This document shows, in pieces, positions 18,224 through 26,049 of a DNA stretch of 64,000 nt. Below the pieces are notes generated by a model. It was not told where the DNA came from. It did not search any database and saw only the letters and a list, made by a program, of their open reading frames with translations. Source of the DNA: Niabella insulamsoli (GTDB taxonomy: Bacteria; Bacteroidota; Bacteroidia; Chitinophagales; Chitinophagaceae); NCBI RefSeq assembly GCF_039652435.2, contig NZ_CP190246.1, positions 1,240,001 through 1,304,000 on the forward strand, given 5' to 3'. Made by a program: the position numbers and the translations under genes. The stretch's first letter is position 1, and every line of letters starts with the position of its first letter.

Positions 18224-19414
18224 ATGAGTTTAGTATTTGAATCCAGAGAAAACGCCTTGTTTAAAGCCTATGATGAATTATTAGCAAGAAAGAACGAAAA
18301 GCAGGAGTTGGGTAATGGCATTTACGACCGATATAGATATCCGATTTTGACTGCCGCTCATACACCCGTTTTTTGGAGATATGATTTAGATGAAGCTACC
18401 AATCCTTTTTTAATGGAGCGCGTTGGCATCAACGCTGTGATGAATGCCGGCGCCATCAAATGGAATAACAAATACCTGGTAATGGCGCGCGTGGAAGCCG
18501 CCAACCGAAAATCTTTTTTTGCTATCGCGGAAAGCGATAATGGCATTGACGGATTCAAATTTTGGGATTACCCTGTGTTGATACCCGAAACCGATGATCC
18601 CGACACCAATATTTACGACATACGATTGGTGCAACATGAGGATGGCTTTGTGTACGGCTTGTTTTGCTCAGAAAGAAGGGACCCGGCCGCGCCTGCGTCC
18701 GACCAGTCTTCAGCCGTTGCCCAATGTGGTATTGTGCGCACCAAAGATTTAAAGAATTGGGAGCGCCTCGATGATCTGGTCACACCATCGGCGCAGCAAA
18801 GGAATGTAGTATTGCATCCTGAATTTGTTAACGGGAAGTATGCCTTTTACACGCGGCCGCAGGACGGATTTGTTGACACCGGCAGTGGTGGCGGTATTGG
18901 GTTGGGGTTTGCAAATAATATGGATCATGCTGTGATCGAAAAAGAAAAAGTGATCGACAGGCGGATTTATCATACCATATCCGAACTAAAAAACGGAATG
19001 GGGCCGGCGCCGGTTAAAACCGCTCACGGATGGCTCCACCTGGCACATGGCGTTCGCAATACTGCGGCTGGTTTAAGATATGTGTTGTATATGTTTATGA
19101 CCGACTTACAGGATATTTCAAAAGTAATTCATAAACCTGCCGGATATTTTCTGGCGCCCGAGGGCGAAGAGCGGACGGGTGACGTGTCGAATGTTGTGTT
19201 TAACAACGGATGGATTGTCGATGACGATGGAACGGTATTTATTTATTATGCTTCTTCCGACACGCGGTTGCATGTAGCAACATCGACCTTGGATCGGTTG
19301 GTAGATTATGTGATGCATACGCCGGAAGACGGCTTTACGTCCCACTCCACAGTATTGACACTACATCAACTGATCCAAAAAAATGAGGCGGTGTTAACTG
19401 CCACTCCACGCTAA
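18224..19414 (+). CDS. GH130 4-O-beta-D-mannosyl-D-glucose phosphorylase
   Basis: A 396-residue cytoplasmic enzyme with no signal peptide. It matches GH130 subfamily 1: NPFLMERVGINAVMNAGAIKWNNKYLVMARVEAANRKSFFAIAES and DDPDTNIYDIRLVQHEDGFVYGLFC, where the Asp at about 132 is the expected proton donor; also GPAPVKTAHGWLHLAHGVRNTAAGLRYVLY. Family enzymes convert Man-beta-1,4-Glc plus phosphate to Man-1-phosphate plus glucose. The epimerase directly downstream (9 bp) supplies Man-Glc from mannobiose, and the transporter directly upstream (4 bp) brings in the disaccharide. Length is normal. Subfamily 2 (mannooligosaccharide phosphorylase) is the main alternative. Confidence 0.93.
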   Translation: MSLVFESRENALFKAYDELLARKNEKQELGNGIYDRYRYPILTAAHTPVFWRYDLDEATNPFLMERVGINAVMNAGAIKWNNKYLVMARVEAANRKSFFAIAESDNGIDGFKFWDYPVLIPETDDPDTNIYDIRLVQHEDGFVYGLFCSERRDPAAPASDQSSAVAQCGIVRTKDLKNWERLDDLVTPSAQQRNVVLHPEFVNGKYAFYTRPQDGFVDTGSGGGIGLGFANNMDHAVIEKEKVIDRRIYHTISELKNGMGPAPVKTAHGWLHLAHGVRNTAAGLRYVLYMFMTDLQDISKVIHKPAGYFLAPEGEERTGDVSNVVFNNGWIVDDDGTVFIYYASSDTRLHVATSTLDRLVDYVMHTPEDGFTSHSTVLTLHQLIQKNEAVLTATPR

Positions 19415-19423
19415 CTTTATATC

Positions 19424-20671
19424 GTGAATACACCATTAAAAATAGACATATCAAAAACCCGCCTATCCTTTACGTTGCTCGCTAAAGAACTGGAGGAAGA
19501 TCTTCATCGAACGCTTCGCTATTGGGCAACCTATGCCCTGGATCAGGAAAGCGGCGGTTTTTACGGTGCCTTGGATTTATCTGATCAGCCCTTGGTGGCA
19601 GCGCCCAAAGGCTTGGTGTTAAATAGCAGGATTCTGTGGGCTTATGCGGCCGCAGCCGTCTACTTTAAGAATGATGAGTATAGAAAGCTTGCGGATCATG
19701 CTTTTAGGTATATCAATGATAATTTTATAGACCGAAACTATGGTGGCGCTTACTGGTCGCTAACAGCATTGGGAAATAAATTAGAAGGCAAAAAGCAAAT
19801 GTATGGCATCGCCTTCTGTATATATGGGCTGAGCGAATACGCAAAATTAACCGCCAGTGATGAAGCGCTCTCGCTGGCAAAAGAGCTCTACAAGCGGATG
19901 GAGGCGTATGCTTTCGACAGCTCGAGGAATGGCTATATGGAAGCGCTTAGCGAAGATTGGAGCCCGGTAGCGGATCTGCGGCTTTCGGAAAAGGACAGGA
20001 ATGCACCTAAGACAGCAAATACGCACCTGCATATTGTGGAAGCCTACGCCAACTTGTATCAGGTGTGGCCAAATGCCGGACTCGCTGAGCGTATTAGAAA
20101 TCTACTGCATCTTTTTGATTCAAAAATTATAGACAGGAATTCCTTTCAGCTTCAACTATTTTTCGATTTCGATTGGATGCCCGTTGGGCGCGAAAGCTCG
20201 CCGGGCCATGATATAGAAGCTGCCTGGTTGCTCTTACATTGCGCTTCTGTTTTAGATCAAGGTGGTTTTCAAAAACCTTTTCGGGAGCTGTCAGTAGCCA
20301 TGAGCGAACGCGCGTTGTCATGGATAGACGCCGAAGGCGGACTTATTTATGAGATCGGCAGCGACGGGAGCGTAAATAGCGAACGTCATTGGTGGGTTCA
20401 GGCCGAGGCGATGGTGGGTTTTTATAATGCCTGGCAGCTAACCGGAAATGATGACTTTTATAATGTCGTGTTTAGTTTGTGGGCGTTTGTCAAAAAGTTT
20501 CTTATCGATCATGACAAAGGCGAGTGGCATTGGGGCGTGACAGCAACGCATCAGCTCATCGATAAATCTAAAGCGGGTTTTTGGAAGTGCCCCTATCATA
20601 ACACCAGGGCTTGTCTTGAAATTATAAAGCGGATTCGACAAGCCGCAATTAAAACTGCCGGCGATGAATAG
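19424..20671 (+). CDS. AGE-family epimerase (probable mannobiose/cellobiose 2-epimerase)
   Basis: A 415-residue cytoplasmic (alpha/alpha)6-barrel enzyme. The likely start is GTG at 19424, 9 bp after GH130; no ATG lies nearby in frame. Family landmarks are GGFYGALDLSDQP, KQMYGIAFCIYGLSEYAK, TANTHLHIVEAYANLY, SPGHDIEAAWLLLHCASVLD, HWWVQAEAMVGFYNAWQLTG and EWHWGVTATHQ...KAGFWKCPYHNTRACLEI, which include the histidines used for proton abstraction. In mannan loci this enzyme turns beta-1,4-mannobiose into Man-Glc for GH130. N-acylglucosamine 2-epimerase is the other family activity but fits the context less well. Confidence 0.92.
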   Translation: MNTPLKIDISKTRLSFTLLAKELEEDLHRTLRYWATYALDQESGGFYGALDLSDQPLVAAPKGLVLNSRILWAYAAAAVYFKNDEYRKLADHAFRYINDNFIDRNYGGAYWSLTALGNKLEGKKQMYGIAFCIYGLSEYAKLTASDEALSLAKELYKRMEAYAFDSSRNGYMEALSEDWSPVADLRLSEKDRNAPKTANTHLHIVEAYANLYQVWPNAGLAERIRNLLHLFDSKIIDRNSFQLQLFFDFDWMPVGRESSPGHDIEAAWLLLHCASVLDQGGFQKPFRELSVAMSERALSWIDAEGGLIYEIGSDGSVNSERHWWVQAEAMVGFYNAWQLTGNDDFYNVVFSLWAFVKKFLIDHDKGEWHWGVTATHQLIDKSKAGFWKCPYHNTRACLEIIKRIRQAAIKTAGDE

Positions 20672-22406
20672 TTCTTGTCTCCATAGCATCGCCTGGATAG
20701 TGCTATGCATTTTGATGGCTGCGTGTGAAAAAAACAAGCCTTCAGACCCGGGTAACAAACCTGAAACGCCGCCGCCCGACGAAGTGGTAAAGCCGCAGCA
20801 GGATCCGCCATTGGCGCCAACCATTGGTTTCTTCCTGAACGAATGGCAGCCCAAAACTTTTGCACGCCCTGGATCTTTTTCTGAGGTAACGCCGCCAGGG
20901 AGCGCCTCAACTATCGTACATGTAGATCGCAGCGTTGTGGTCAGCAAAGTGCCGCCAACGCTGTTTGGAAATAATGCCAATACCTGGATGACGCAAATGG
21001 TGACCGAGCCGGCTTTAATAGCGCATCTGACGCAAAATAAGCCGGGGTATATCCGGTTTCCGGGCGGCAGCATCAGCGATCTTTTCTTCTGGAATGCCAA
21101 TGCTAACCAGCCACCATTCGACGCACCTGCGCAATTACTCAATAGCGACGGTATCGTCGGCGCAGCAGGATATTGGTATGGCAAAAACGCCGCCAACTGG
21201 ACTTTATCGGTGGATAATTATTACAACATGTTGCAGCAAACGGGCAACAAGGGATTGATCACGATTAATTATGGATATGCCCGCTACGGCACGGGCCAGC
21301 ATCCCGTTGAAGCAGCGGCGCACCTGGCGGCGGATTGGGTGCGCTACGACAATGGCCGTACCCTGTTTTGGGAAATAGGCAATGAAAATTTCGGAAATTG
21401 GGAAGCGGGCTATCGCATTAATACATCCAATAACAAAGATGGCCAGCCGGAATTTGTTAACGGCAAATTATATGCTACACATTTTAAGGTTTTTGCTGAT
21501 TCGATGCGAAAGGCAGCTGCTGAAAAGGGTCGGACAATTTATATTGGCGCCCTCCTAGTGGATTCAGAGCCTGCCAGTTGGGAAACCGAAACCTTTAAAA
21601 CCTGGAATAGTGGCGCATTACCGGAATTGGGAAGTATCCCCGATTTTTATGTCGTTCACAATTATTATACGCCCTATCACGCCAACTCCTCGGCGGCAGA
21701 AATACTAAGCACGGGCAGCAGTGTTACGAAACGCATTATGCAGTATGTAAAGCAACAAATCAAGCAGTATGGACTTCCGGAAAAACCGGTTGCGATGGAC
21801 GAATGGAATATTTTTGCAACGGGTTCGCGCCAAATGGTATCGCATATAGCCGGTTTGCATGCCGCCTCAGCGCTGTCCGAAATGTTGAAGCAGCAGTATG
21901 GGCTGGCCTGCCGTTGGGATCTGGCCAATGCCTGGGAAGACGGCAACGATCACGGATGGCTGAGCCAGGGCGATGAACCCGATGGCATTCCGAAGTGGAC
22001 GCCACGGCCTGCTTTTTATCATATGTATTATTTTCAAAAAGTCTTAGGAGATCGCACCGTCAGCGCTACTACGCTTAGTACAGCCATTGAGGCGTACGCA
22101 TCTTCTTTTTCTTCAGGAGAAACTGGCGTAGTGCTCATCAATAAAGAGGCATCGGCGTTGGTCGTGGAAGTGAAGATCGATAACTTTTTAAAGGGAAATA
22201 ATTTTTACTGGTATATGCTCACCGGCGGTAGCGACAATGTTGCTTTTTCAAGGAAAGTATTTGTAAATGGTAAGGGGCCTGATCTCCCGGCTGGCGGACC
22301 GGCCAACTATCTTCAAATCGAGCCCTACGCTGCATCCACGGCCAATGGCATTAAAATCGCAATGCCGCCGCGCAGCGCCGCCTATATGGTGGTAGATAAA
22401 AAATAG
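20664..22406 (+). CDS. Clan GH-A glycoside hydrolase lipoprotein (GH51/GH39-like)
   Basis: A 580-residue predicted lipoprotein (LCILMAACEKNK, Cys21) with a Pro-rich linker (about 24-52). The catalytic domain has the GH51-like signatures VPPTLFGNNAN, GYIRFPGGSISDLFFW, LFWEIGNENFGNWEAGY (acid/base Glu241) and EKPVAMDEWNIF (nucleophile Glu380), followed by a C-terminal beta-sandwich (about 475-580). Such enzymes are mainly alpha-L-arabinofuranosidases or other retaining clan GH-A activities; in this locus a side-chain or mannosidase activity is possible, and I cannot fix it. It overlaps the epimerase gene by 8 bp (ATG at 20664 within the epimerase end), so it is translationally linked. Confidence 0.82.
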   Translation: MNSSCLHSIAWIVLCILMAACEKNKPSDPGNKPETPPPDEVVKPQQDPPLAPTIGFFLNEWQPKTFARPGSFSEVTPPGSASTIVHVDRSVVVSKVPPTLFGNNANTWMTQMVTEPALIAHLTQNKPGYIRFPGGSISDLFFWNANANQPPFDAPAQLLNSDGIVGAAGYWYGKNAANWTLSVDNYYNMLQQTGNKGLITINYGYARYGTGQHPVEAAAHLAADWVRYDNGRTLFWEIGNENFGNWEAGYRINTSNNKDGQPEFVNGKLYATHFKVFADSMRKAAAEKGRTIYIGALLVDSEPASWETETFKTWNSGALPELGSIPDFYVVHNYYTPYHANSSAAEILSTGSSVTKRIMQYVKQQIKQYGLPEKPVAMDEWNIFATGSRQMVSHIAGLHAASALSEMLKQQYGLACRWDLANAWEDGNDHGWLSQGDEPDGIPKWTPRPAFYHMYYFQKVLGDRTVSATTLSTAIEAYASSFSSGETGVVLINKEASALVVEVKIDNFLKGNNFYWYMLTGGSDNVAFSRKVFVNGKGPDLPAGGPANYLQIEPYAASTANGIKIAMPPRSAAYMVVDKK

Positions 22407-22506
22407 AAACGGAATTTGAAGGCTTGTGGCAGCCTGGGCATTAAACATTTTCCTTAGTATATTCACTTTGTTTCAAAAGGAAAAGTGTCGTATGAGTTGC
22501 CGATAA

Positions 22507-22522
22507 TAATTGATATCAATTA
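22507..22522. promoter_or_regulatory. 16-bp perfect palindrome upstream of GH5/GH26
   Basis: TAATTGATATCAATTA reads identically on both strands. It lies 56 bp upstream of the GH5 start, in the 171-bp gap after the GH51-like gene, just before the conserved leader at 22532. Its core resembles TTGATAATCAA upstream of susC. Possible operator giving GH5-GH26 their own control. Confidence 0.4.
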
Positions 22523-22531
22523 AAATATGAA

Positions 22532-22577
22532 CTGATAAGTTCTATTCGACCTATAAAAAACCATAAAAAAATTACGA
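22532..22577 (+). promoter_or_regulatory. Conserved leader, copy A (before GH5)
   Basis: This 46-nt segment, running from CTGATAAGTTCTATTCGACC to ATTACGA and touching the start codon, is nearly identical to 44146-44189 before an unrelated gene. Differences are one T/C substitution, length changes in two A-runs and one A/T change. The match stops at the start codons, so it is a leader/promoter element rather than a gene duplication. Confidence 0.7.
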
Positions 22578-23525
22578 ATGAAACGATATTGTTTTAGTTT
22601 ATGGGCAATGATGTTTTTGCAGATCTCCGCGACTGCGCAACCTGTAAAGCAAATGGGACAATTGCAAGTGATCGGCACGCAGTTGAGTGATGCTCACGGG
22701 CGGCCGGCTCAATTGAAAGGCATGAGCTTTGGATGGAGTTGTTTTCATCCGAGGTTTTACACGGCAGGCGCTGTCAGAGAGTTGAAGGAGAAATGGCATT
22801 GCAATGTAGTGCGGGCGGCGATGGGAGTGGAGCCAAAGGAGGGGTATCTGGACGATCCTGAACGTTCGTTCCGTCTTGTGAAAACCGTGGTTGACGCTGC
22901 TATTAAAAATGGAATTTATGTGATCGTTGACTGGCATAGCCATAACATTCACACCAGCAAAGCCAGGGATTTTTTTGTGCGCATAGCAAAGGCGTATAAA
23001 AATTATCCAAATATTATTTATGAAATTTTTAATGAGCCCGATCAGGAAACCTGGCAGGAAGTAAAAGGCTATGCCGATACTGTCATTGCTGCTATTCGTG
23101 CGGTGGATCCCGATAATATTATTCTTGTCGGCTCACCCCACTGGGACCAGCATTTACATTTTGCTGCGGATGATCCGATCAAAGGTTTTGATAATATTAT
23201 GTATACCATGCATTTCTATGCAGGAACACATAAAAAAGAGCTACGCGATCGCACCGATGAGGCGATCGAAAAAGGGTTGCCGGTTTTTGTTTCAGAGTCA
23301 GGCGGGATGTTGGCCACAGGCGATGGGCCTATCGATCAGCAGGAATGGGAGGCCTATATTCAATGGATGAAACAACGAAAACTGAGCTGGCTCACCTGGT
23401 CGGTTTCTGATAAAGACGAAACCTGTTCTGTGCTGGAAAAAACGGCAGGCTCAGAGGGTGGATGGAAAGAAAGCGATATCAAAGATTCGGGCAAGATGGC
23501 CAAAGCCTATCTTAAAGATTTTTAA
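22578..23525 (+). CDS. GH5 endo-glycanase (subfamily 2-like cellulase/mannanase), secreted
   Basis: A 315-residue secreted enzyme (signal peptide about 1-20, ISATAQ). It has the clan GH-A TIM barrel: QLKGMSFGWSCFHPRFY, CNVVRAAMGVEP, IYVIVDWHSH, NIIYEIFNEPDQETW (acid/base Glu153), MYTMHFYAGTH and GLPVFVSESGG (nucleophile Glu240). The pattern is closest to GH5_2 endo-beta-1,4-glucanases, so together with GH26 it suggests attack on mixed glucomannan. It starts immediately after a leader shared with the vWA gene at 44190 and is 10 bp before GH26. Confidence 0.92.
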   Translation: MKRYCFSLWAMMFLQISATAQPVKQMGQLQVIGTQLSDAHGRPAQLKGMSFGWSCFHPRFYTAGAVRELKEKWHCNVVRAAMGVEPKEGYLDDPERSFRLVKTVVDAAIKNGIYVIVDWHSHNIHTSKARDFFVRIAKAYKNYPNIIYEIFNEPDQETWQEVKGYADTVIAAIRAVDPDNIILVGSPHWDQHLHFAADDPIKGFDNIMYTMHFYAGTHKKELRDRTDEAIEKGLPVFVSESGGMLATGDGPIDQQEWEAYIQWMKQRKLSWLTWSVSDKDETCSVLEKTAGSEGGWKESDIKDSGKMAKAYLKDF

Positions 23526-23535
23526 ATAGCTCATA

Positions 23536-24681
23536 ATGCTTAAAAAAAACACTTTGTTGAAATTATTATATGGTTTGATTTTGGCCTCTTTTACGATTTT
23601 GCAGTTAAACGGCCAGGTAGCGCCGTCTGACAAGAATGCGACGAAAGAAGCGAAGTGGTTGTTTGAAAATATGTACCGTTTAATGGATAAGGGATACCTC
23701 GTCGGGCATCAGGACGATCTGGCTTACGGTGTGCACTGGAAATACGAAAAAGGACGAAGTGATGTAAAAGACGTAACCGGAGACTATCCGGGTTTGTATG
23801 GCTGGGAACTAGGCAATTTGGAACTGGGCCGGGAAAAAAACCTGGACGATGTTCCTTTCGATAAAATGCGATCGTATATCCAGGGCGCTTATGCAAAAGG
23901 CGGCGTCGTCACGATCAGTTGGCATGCAAACAATCCGCTGACAGGAAAAAATGCCTGGGATCCTGCGCCTGGTTCTGTTGCGGCTATTTTGCCCGGCGGT
24001 GAAAAACATGATTTGTATAAAACTTACCTGAACCGTGTTGCCGCTTTTATGCATTCTCTCAAAGGGAAAAAAGGCGAACCCATTCCGCTTTTGTGGCGCC
24101 CTTTTCATGAGCACACCGGCGGCTGGTTTTGGTGGGGAGTAAAAAGCTGCAGCGACGACGAGTACAAAAAATTATTTCGTTTTTCAGCGGATTATTTGCG
24201 AAACGAAAAAGGCTTACATCAGCTGTTGATCGGCTACAACACGGGTTCCGAATTTACCGACGAAGCCACTTTTCTTCGGCGGTACCCCGGCGACGCCTAT
24301 GTGGATTTTATTTCTTTTGATACCTATCAGCATTCCAAAGAAAATATCGATTCAACATTTATCAATATCGTAGATTCGAGGTTAAGGGTACTTTGCGATA
24401 TCGCCGGGAAGCGCCATAAAATTCCCGCAGTGGGGGAAATAGGGTTTAATCAGATCCCTTATGAACATTGGTTTACCCGGGTGCTTGCTCCCGTTTTTAA
24501 AAAGCATCGCTTTTCGTATGTGTTGTTCTGGCGAAATGCAGGCTACAAGCCTTATAGCCAGGAAACCGAATTTTTCCTGCCCTATAAAAATCATAGTTCA
24601 GCAGCCGATTTTTACGAATTTTTTAAAAAGCCGGAAACACTTTTCGAAGAGGAAGTGATAAAGGCCAAACTCTATCAATAG
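23536..24681 (+). CDS. GH26 endo-beta-1,4-mannanase, secreted
   Basis: A 381-residue secreted enzyme (signal peptide about 1-27, ILQLNGQ). GH26 landmarks are GYLVGHQDDLAYG, LYGWELGNLELG, GGVVTISWHANNPLTG, PLLWRPFHEHTGGWFWWG (acid/base Glu192), YPGDAYVDFISFDTYQ and IPAVGEIGFN (nucleophile Glu301). It hydrolyses internal mannosidic bonds of mannan or glucomannan. It is the last gene of the locus, 10 bp after GH5, and defines the target polysaccharide more firmly than any other gene here. Confidence 0.96.
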   Translation: MLKKNTLLKLLYGLILASFTILQLNGQVAPSDKNATKEAKWLFENMYRLMDKGYLVGHQDDLAYGVHWKYEKGRSDVKDVTGDYPGLYGWELGNLELGREKNLDDVPFDKMRSYIQGAYAKGGVVTISWHANNPLTGKNAWDPAPGSVAAILPGGEKHDLYKTYLNRVAAFMHSLKGKKGEPIPLLWRPFHEHTGGWFWWGVKSCSDDEYKKLFRFSADYLRNEKGLHQLLIGYNTGSEFTDEATFLRRYPGDAYVDFISFDTYQHSKENIDSTFINIVDSRLRVLCDIAGKRHKIPAVGEIGFNQIPYEHWFTRVLAPVFKKHRFSYVLFWRNAGYKPYSQETEFFLPYKNHSSAADFYEFFKKPETLFEEEVIKAKLYQ

Positions 24682-24687
24682 TAGCTC

Positions 24688-24720
24688 ACGCAGCTCTGTC
24701 TATAGCTGTGTTTCTATTTT
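24688..24720. terminator. Terminator at the end of the mannan locus
   Basis: ACGCAGCT (24688-24695) pairs with AGCTGTGT (24704-24711), with one G-T wobble, followed by TTCTATTTT. It lies in the convergent junction between GH26 and the globin gene and overlaps the globin 3' end. Confidence 0.55.
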
Positions 24721-25077
24721 GAATTGCATCAATTTGGCAATGGACGCAGCTTTGTTCATTGCCTCGTGAGCTACGTGCCCCTCGAAATGGCTGGACACCG
24801 TTTCCCGCCATAAATTAATCCAGCGATCAAAATGTTCAGCCTTTAAAGGAATGTTGCGATGCAGCAAAACATGTTTCAACATCGGGTTGCCTTTATATCC
24901 GGCTACGCCGAAAAGCAGCGTTTCCCAAAATGAAATCATAATGGGCAAATGCTGCTCCAGGACGAAGCCCGGCGCCTGTTGAAAAATGTACCCAATTACC
25001 TCATCCCGGGTTGCTTTTTGGTAGAATGACTGCACCAGGAATGCTATATCCGCTTTATCAGTAATATCTTTTTTCAT
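24700..25077 (-). CDS. Group 3 truncated haemoglobin
   Basis: A 125-residue cytoplasmic 2-over-2 globin. The sequence ADIAFLVQSFYQKATRDEVIGYIFQQ..., PIMISFWETLLFGVAGYKGNPMLKH and PLKAEHFDRWINLWRETVSSHFEG fits group III (trHbP) globins; the His in AEHFDRW is the likely proximal haem ligand. Group 3 members are usually linked to microaerobic respiration or NO/peroxide handling. It overlaps the upstream cupin gene by 4 bp and is the last gene of the cbb3-type oxidase operon, supporting a low-oxygen role. Confidence 0.92.
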   Translation of the reverse strand: MKKDITDKADIAFLVQSFYQKATRDEVIGYIFQQAPGFVLEQHLPIMISFWETLLFGVAGYKGNPMLKHVLLHRNIPLKAEHFDRWINLWRETVSSHFEGHVAHEAMNKAASIAKLMQFKIETQL

Positions 25078-25382
25078 TGTTGTAAGGGGCTTTGCAGCAG
25101 CAGGCAGAGGCTGTCTTCAATGGCTTCCACACTGTGAGGCAGGTCGATGGGTATTTGTATTTCGTCGAACTGCCCAAGCTTTTGTGAGCTGGTTGCGGTT
25201 TTATATAATACTTCGCCGCTTAGTACATAAAGCGTTGCGGGTTGTTTAGTAATATGTTCTTTCATCAACATGGCCTTTTTAAAGCCGATACATAATACGC
25301 GGCAACCGTTTTCGTAATACAGCGCCTTTGCAACCGGATGCTTTGCTGATGCAAGTTCTGTTTGTAAATTTCGTAAAATCAT
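25074..25382 (-). CDS. Small cupin-domain protein
   Basis: A 102-residue single-domain cupin. The barrel is seen in GCRVLCIGFKKAMLMKEHITKQPATLYVLSGEVLYKTATSSQKLGQFDEIQIPIDLPHSVEAIEDSLCLLL; only scattered His residues (EH, PHS) remain as possible metal ligands. Function is unknown; similar small cupins sit beside truncated globins and cytochrome oxidases in Bacteroidota, so a redox or metal-related role is likely. It overlaps both neighbours by 4 bp, so it is translationally coupled. Confidence 0.78.
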   Translation of the reverse strand: MILRNLQTELASAKHPVAKALYYENGCRVLCIGFKKAMLMKEHITKQPATLYVLSGEVLYKTATSSQKLGQFDEIQIPIDLPHSVEAIEDSLCLLLQSPLQQ

Positions 25383-25789
25383 TTTAATAAATTCATATTA
25401 AGTGAAGTGATTGCATAAAACATGGCCCAGCCTGCAAAACCAATAATGACCACCCACAGCCATGCAGGAATACTATGTGGCGTCTCGCTGCCTTCAATCA
25501 GAAAGCGCTTTTGGTCGCCTTTGCTGTAGGCGTTGATCATAATGGGCAGCACACCGTCCACTACATCATTTTCATGTAAGCCTTCTATAGCAATAGACGG
25601 CCCGTTCTTTACAGTAAAAGGGATTTTTCTGACACCTTCTTTGCCGTTGGTTCCTTTGCTTACAATGCGAAGGGTGTGTTCGCCGTCGATCAGCTTTGTG
25701 GTGTCCAATTCAAAGTTGATAGGAACACTATACTCCCCAATGGGGTTAGGTTCGTCATCTATAAATAACAATACGGTACTATGATGCAT
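25379..25789 (-). CDS. Small membrane-anchored Ig-like protein of the oxidase operon
   Basis: A 136-residue protein of no named family that I recognise. Residues 1-100 look like a beta-rich Ig-like domain (IGEYSVPINFELDTTKLIDGEHTLRIVSKGTNGKEGVRKIPFTV), followed by one C-terminal transmembrane helix (IPAWLWVVIIGFAGWAMFYAITSL, about 109-132). With a C-terminal anchor and no signal peptide the topology is uncertain. Its place between the CPVC protein (2-bp gap) and the cupin (4-bp overlap) suggests an assembly or accessory function for the oxidase. Confidence 0.72.
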   Translation of the reverse strand: MHHSTVLLFIDDEPNPIGEYSVPINFELDTTKLIDGEHTLRIVSKGTNGKEGVRKIPFTVKNGPSIAIEGLHENDVVDGVLPIMINAYSKGDQKRFLIEGSETPHSIPAWLWVVIIGFAGWAMFYAITSLNMNLLK

Positions 25790-25791
25790 GG

Positions 25792-26049
25792 CTATTGATC
25801 TTTTAAAATGAAATACTTGATATGTTGCTTGTTTTTCTCACCCGGCTTCAGCAGCCATTTGACTGAAAAGAAAAGCGTAAACACCGTAATAATGGCCACA
25901 GCAACGACGATGAGATAATCCCATTCGGTATTGGGCGAGCCATGCGTAATGCCTCGAAGCACTTTTGGTTTGTTGCGTTCGCAGACAGGGCACGCCATTG
26001 TGAAAATGGCGAAACCCGAGCACAGTAATAACAATATTAATTTTTTCAT
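25792..26049 (-). CDS. Small membrane protein with CPVC motif, oxidase operon
   Basis: An 85-residue protein with an N-terminal signal or first membrane segment (MKKLILLLLCSGFAIFTMAC), then CPVCERNKPKVLRG and a second transmembrane helix (DYLIVVAVAIITVFTLFFSVKWLL, about 44-68). The CPVC pair directly after the first hydrophobic segment could bind metal or act as a thiol pair. It overlaps the diheme gene by 4 bp. I know no firm family name; it may be a CcoS/CcoQ-like small subunit or an assembly factor. Confidence 0.7.
   Translation of the reverse strand: MKKLILLLLCSGFAIFTMACPVCERNKPKVLRGITHGSPNTEWDYLIVVAVAIITVFTLFFSVKWLLKPGEKNKQHIKYFILKDQ

Noticed and set aside
20438..21196. 252-codon antisense frame
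   Set aside because: It is antisense to the epimerase and GH51-like genes, both well supported, and its translation shows no family features.
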